A stretch of 26,230 nucleotides of DNA from positions 1 to 26,230 of the forward strand of contig CAJTQH010000024.1 of the NCBI GenBank assembly GCA_910578305.1, written 5' to 3'. The number at the start of each line of letters is the position of its first letter. Position 1 is the first letter of the stretch. The position numbers and the translations under genes are program-made. Positions 24,516-26,230 of the stretch are shown here, one piece after another. Source of the DNA: an uncultured Muribaculaceae bacterium. Lineage in GTDB: Bacteria; Bacteroidota; Bacteroidia; Bacteroidales; Muribaculaceae. The notes under the pieces are model-generated. The model was not told the origin of the DNA and did no database searches. It saw only the letters and a list, made by a program, of their open reading frames with translations.

Positions 24516-26230
24516 ATGAAACTAAAAAGCCAATCAATCTTGCTTGGTTCGGCAATGCTTCTATGTTCGCTTACGACACAGGCACACGACTATTGTACCT
24601 CGTCGTCGCTCACAAGAACGTTAGGCGGCCGCAACCTCACATCCATTGGAATTTACAATGGAGCAAGTAGTGTGACTGTTGCCGTAAACCAGAGTCCGGC
24701 CACAGGTTCACCCACTTATTTCGACAAGACAACATCTCGAGTGGTAGCGCAACCGGGCTCCACACTCAGCTTCAGTTCTCTGGCATGGAACGGAGAGTGG
24801 ATGCACGGATACATGTATGTAGACTACGACAACGACGGAGAATTCAACACCACCCTCAATGCTGACGGCTCCAACAACGGCGAACTCGTATCATACTCTT
24901 ACTACAACGTCAACGACCGAGATGGAGCCACCGCGCCCAACAGCCGTGGAGAGACAGCCGCACGCAACAGCGGAGTTTCAACATCATCCATGCCTTCATT
25001 CACTATTCCGACCGACATTGAGCCGGGAGAATACCGCATGCGATTCAAAATAGACTGGAATTCACTTAACCCGTGCGGTGGCACCATCCCCGCCGACGGC
25101 GGATGTATCGTCGACATGACTCTGGTTGTGGAAGTTCCCTCCGAACGCACCGTAACCATCAAGTCAAGCGATGAGAGTCTTGGTCAGGTATCAATAACCG
25201 GACACAACGGACTTTCGGTTAGAACCATAGGCCCGGTAGAGATCAACGCCACTGCCGCCAAGGGCTATATGTTCAAAAACTGGACTAACGATGCCACTTC
25301 GGAAGTTTACTCGAATCTTGCCACAACTACTGTATGGGACAACACCGACATGGCCCTCACTGCCAACTTCGGCGACATCGAGTATCCGGCAATGAAGCGC
25401 ACATACACCGGCACACCATCCACACAGCAGAACCGTTACCTTAAACGAGTCACTACAGAGGGCACATTCACTCCCGAAGTATTCAACTGCACATCTCAGG
25501 CCGATCTGCCCTACACCGGCTTCTCCGGCAGTGCCAACACATACATCGAGGCTGGAGCGCTTATCGACAAGACAGCCAACCCCATTAAGATACAGCATGG
25601 CACGACATCTTTCCAGATCACATATTACGGATGGGAAAACACCATAGGCTCGGCATCCAAAGAGCTCGACTGGACTCAGGAAGCATTCTTCATCGACTGG
25701 AATAAAAACGGCCTGTTTACTGATGCCGGAGAGATATCCGGTAAAGGCAACACCGACATGCCCAACTCGGCTATATACACCGGCCACACACGCACTGTCA
25801 ACATTCCGGCTGGACTTGAACCCGGCACCTACCGCATGCGCACAGTATTTTATGAGCCCGCTACAAAGTCCGAGCAATGGCAGAACACCTTGTTTACTAC
25901 GCTCAACGGTCAGATACGCAACGGTGTATCTTACGACTTTGAAATCCAGGTGCTTCCTGCTACCGACATGGAGGTAAGCGAGACCAAGGCCATCATGCGC
26001 AACGGTTCTGTCAATCCCGGTGCTCAGAACACACAGATAGCTTCAGTACTCATCAACACCAACGGCTCGCTCAATCCGCTGTCGGCAACTGGCATCACCA
26101 TGTCTTACAACGGTACAGCCACTTCCGACATCAGCAATCTGCGTTGGGTCTACTCTACCACCGGCAACATCACTGAAGATGTAGTGGCATCGGCCGACGC
26201 TTGCGCAGCTTCAGCCACGTTCTCATTCAA
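24516..26230 (+). CDS. Large exported GEVED / InlB-repeat protein, possibly sialidase-related (partial)
   Basis: 571 complete codons without a stop to the window edge. The signal peptide is about residues 1-23 (cleavage TQA-HD). In order: a GEVED-like domain (about 88-205; MYVDYDNDGEFN, then IPTDIEPGEYRMRF), an InlB-type repeat (about 210-287; GQVSITG, KGYMFKNW, ALTANF), a second GEVED (about 348-480; FIDWNKNGLFTDAGE, IPAGLEPGTYRMR), then from about 483 a segment (NPGAQNTQIASVLINTNGSLNPL) resembling the N-terminal domain associated with BNR-repeat sialidases (PF14873). The end is missing, so catalytic activity and any T9SS tail cannot be judged. Confidence 0.82.
   Translation, partial: MKLKSQSILLGSAMLLCSLTTQAHDYCTSSSLTRTLGGRNLTSIGIYNGASSVTVAVNQSPATGSPTYFDKTTSRVVAQPGSTLSFSSLAWNGEWMHGYMYVDYDNDGEFNTTLNADGSNNGELVSYSYYNVNDRDGATAPNSRGETAARNSGVSTSSMPSFTIPTDIEPGEYRMRFKIDWNSLNPCGGTIPADGGCIVDMTLVVEVPSERTVTIKSSDESLGQVSITGHNGLSVRTIGPVEINATAAKGYMFKNWTNDATSEVYSNLATTTVWDNTDMALTANFGDIEYPAMKRTYTGTPSTQQNRYLKRVTTEGTFTPEVFNCTSQADLPYTGFSGSANTYIEAGALIDKTANPIKIQHGTTSFQITYYGWENTIGSASKELDWTQEAFFIDWNKNGLFTDAGEISGKGNTDMPNSAIYTGHTRTVNIPAGLEPGTYRMRTVFYEPATKSEQWQNTLFTTLNGQIRNGVSYDFEIQVLPATDMEVSETKAIMRNGSVNPGAQNTQIASVLINTNGSLNPLSATGITMSYNGTATSDISNLRWVYSTTGNITEDVVASADACAASATFSF

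Noticed and set aside
1..26230. Search by eye for CRISPR arrays, tRNA/rRNA genes, insertion sequences and attachment sites
   Set aside because: No spaced direct repeats, cloverleaf-like segments, transposase genes or integrase-linked repeats were seen; intergenic gaps are short and mostly explained by promoters and leaders.

Overview
The window looks like a chromosomal segment of a Bacteroidales bacterium, most likely a Muribaculaceae-type gut commensal. Four things point there. The str and S10 ribosomal genes are joined without tuf. Promoters fit the Bacteroidetes TTTG / TAnnTTTG pattern and strong Shine-Dalgarno sites are rare. There is a complete gld/por type IX secretion (T9SS) locus. Several genes belong to families known mainly from Bacteroidetes (GlmU-like transferase, C10 peptidase, GEVED surface protein). 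The genus is inferred from style, not from a marker search. No tRNA, rRNA, insertion sequence, CRISPR array or prophage was recognised.

Region 1 (1-3900, minus strand) is the translation block rpsL-rpsG-fusA-rpsJ-rplC, with rplC cut by the window edge. A consensus promoter lies at 3869-3900. A leader with a candidate stem-loop and an unusually long rpsL-rpsG spacer may carry regulatory RNA. Region 2 (4020-9081) holds rfbC facing away from a GlmU-like sugar nucleotidyltransferase, then an asd/antiporter pair on the minus strand. Region 3 (9082-12380) is one large secreted C10 cysteine peptidase with its own promoter, a T9SS-type C-terminal signal and a perfect hairpin terminator. Region 4 (12387-15822) has a small two-gene minus-strand unit (82-residue protein and outer-membrane barrel) divergent from a tightly overlapped plus-strand operon: ybaK, aroC and a TIGR01212 radical SAM protein.

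Region 5 (15830-23255, minus strand) is the T9SS core locus, in transcription order porT, porP/sprF, gldK, gldL, gldM, gldN. It is followed by a 158-residue protein whose C-terminal half resembles the SecB export chaperone. Region 6 (23371-26230, plus strand) has an uncharacterised ATP-grasp-like protein and the first 571 codons of a large exported GEVED/InlB-repeat/sialidase-associated protein that runs off the window.

Read together, the window encodes a T9SS motor and outer-membrane ring (GldK/L/M/N, PorP, PorT), at least one likely T9SS cargo (the C10 peptidase), a possible second cargo (the GEVED protein), and a possible SecB-like export chaperone at the end of the T9SS gene string. That last gene is the most promising undescribed element; its link to the T9SS is positional inference only.
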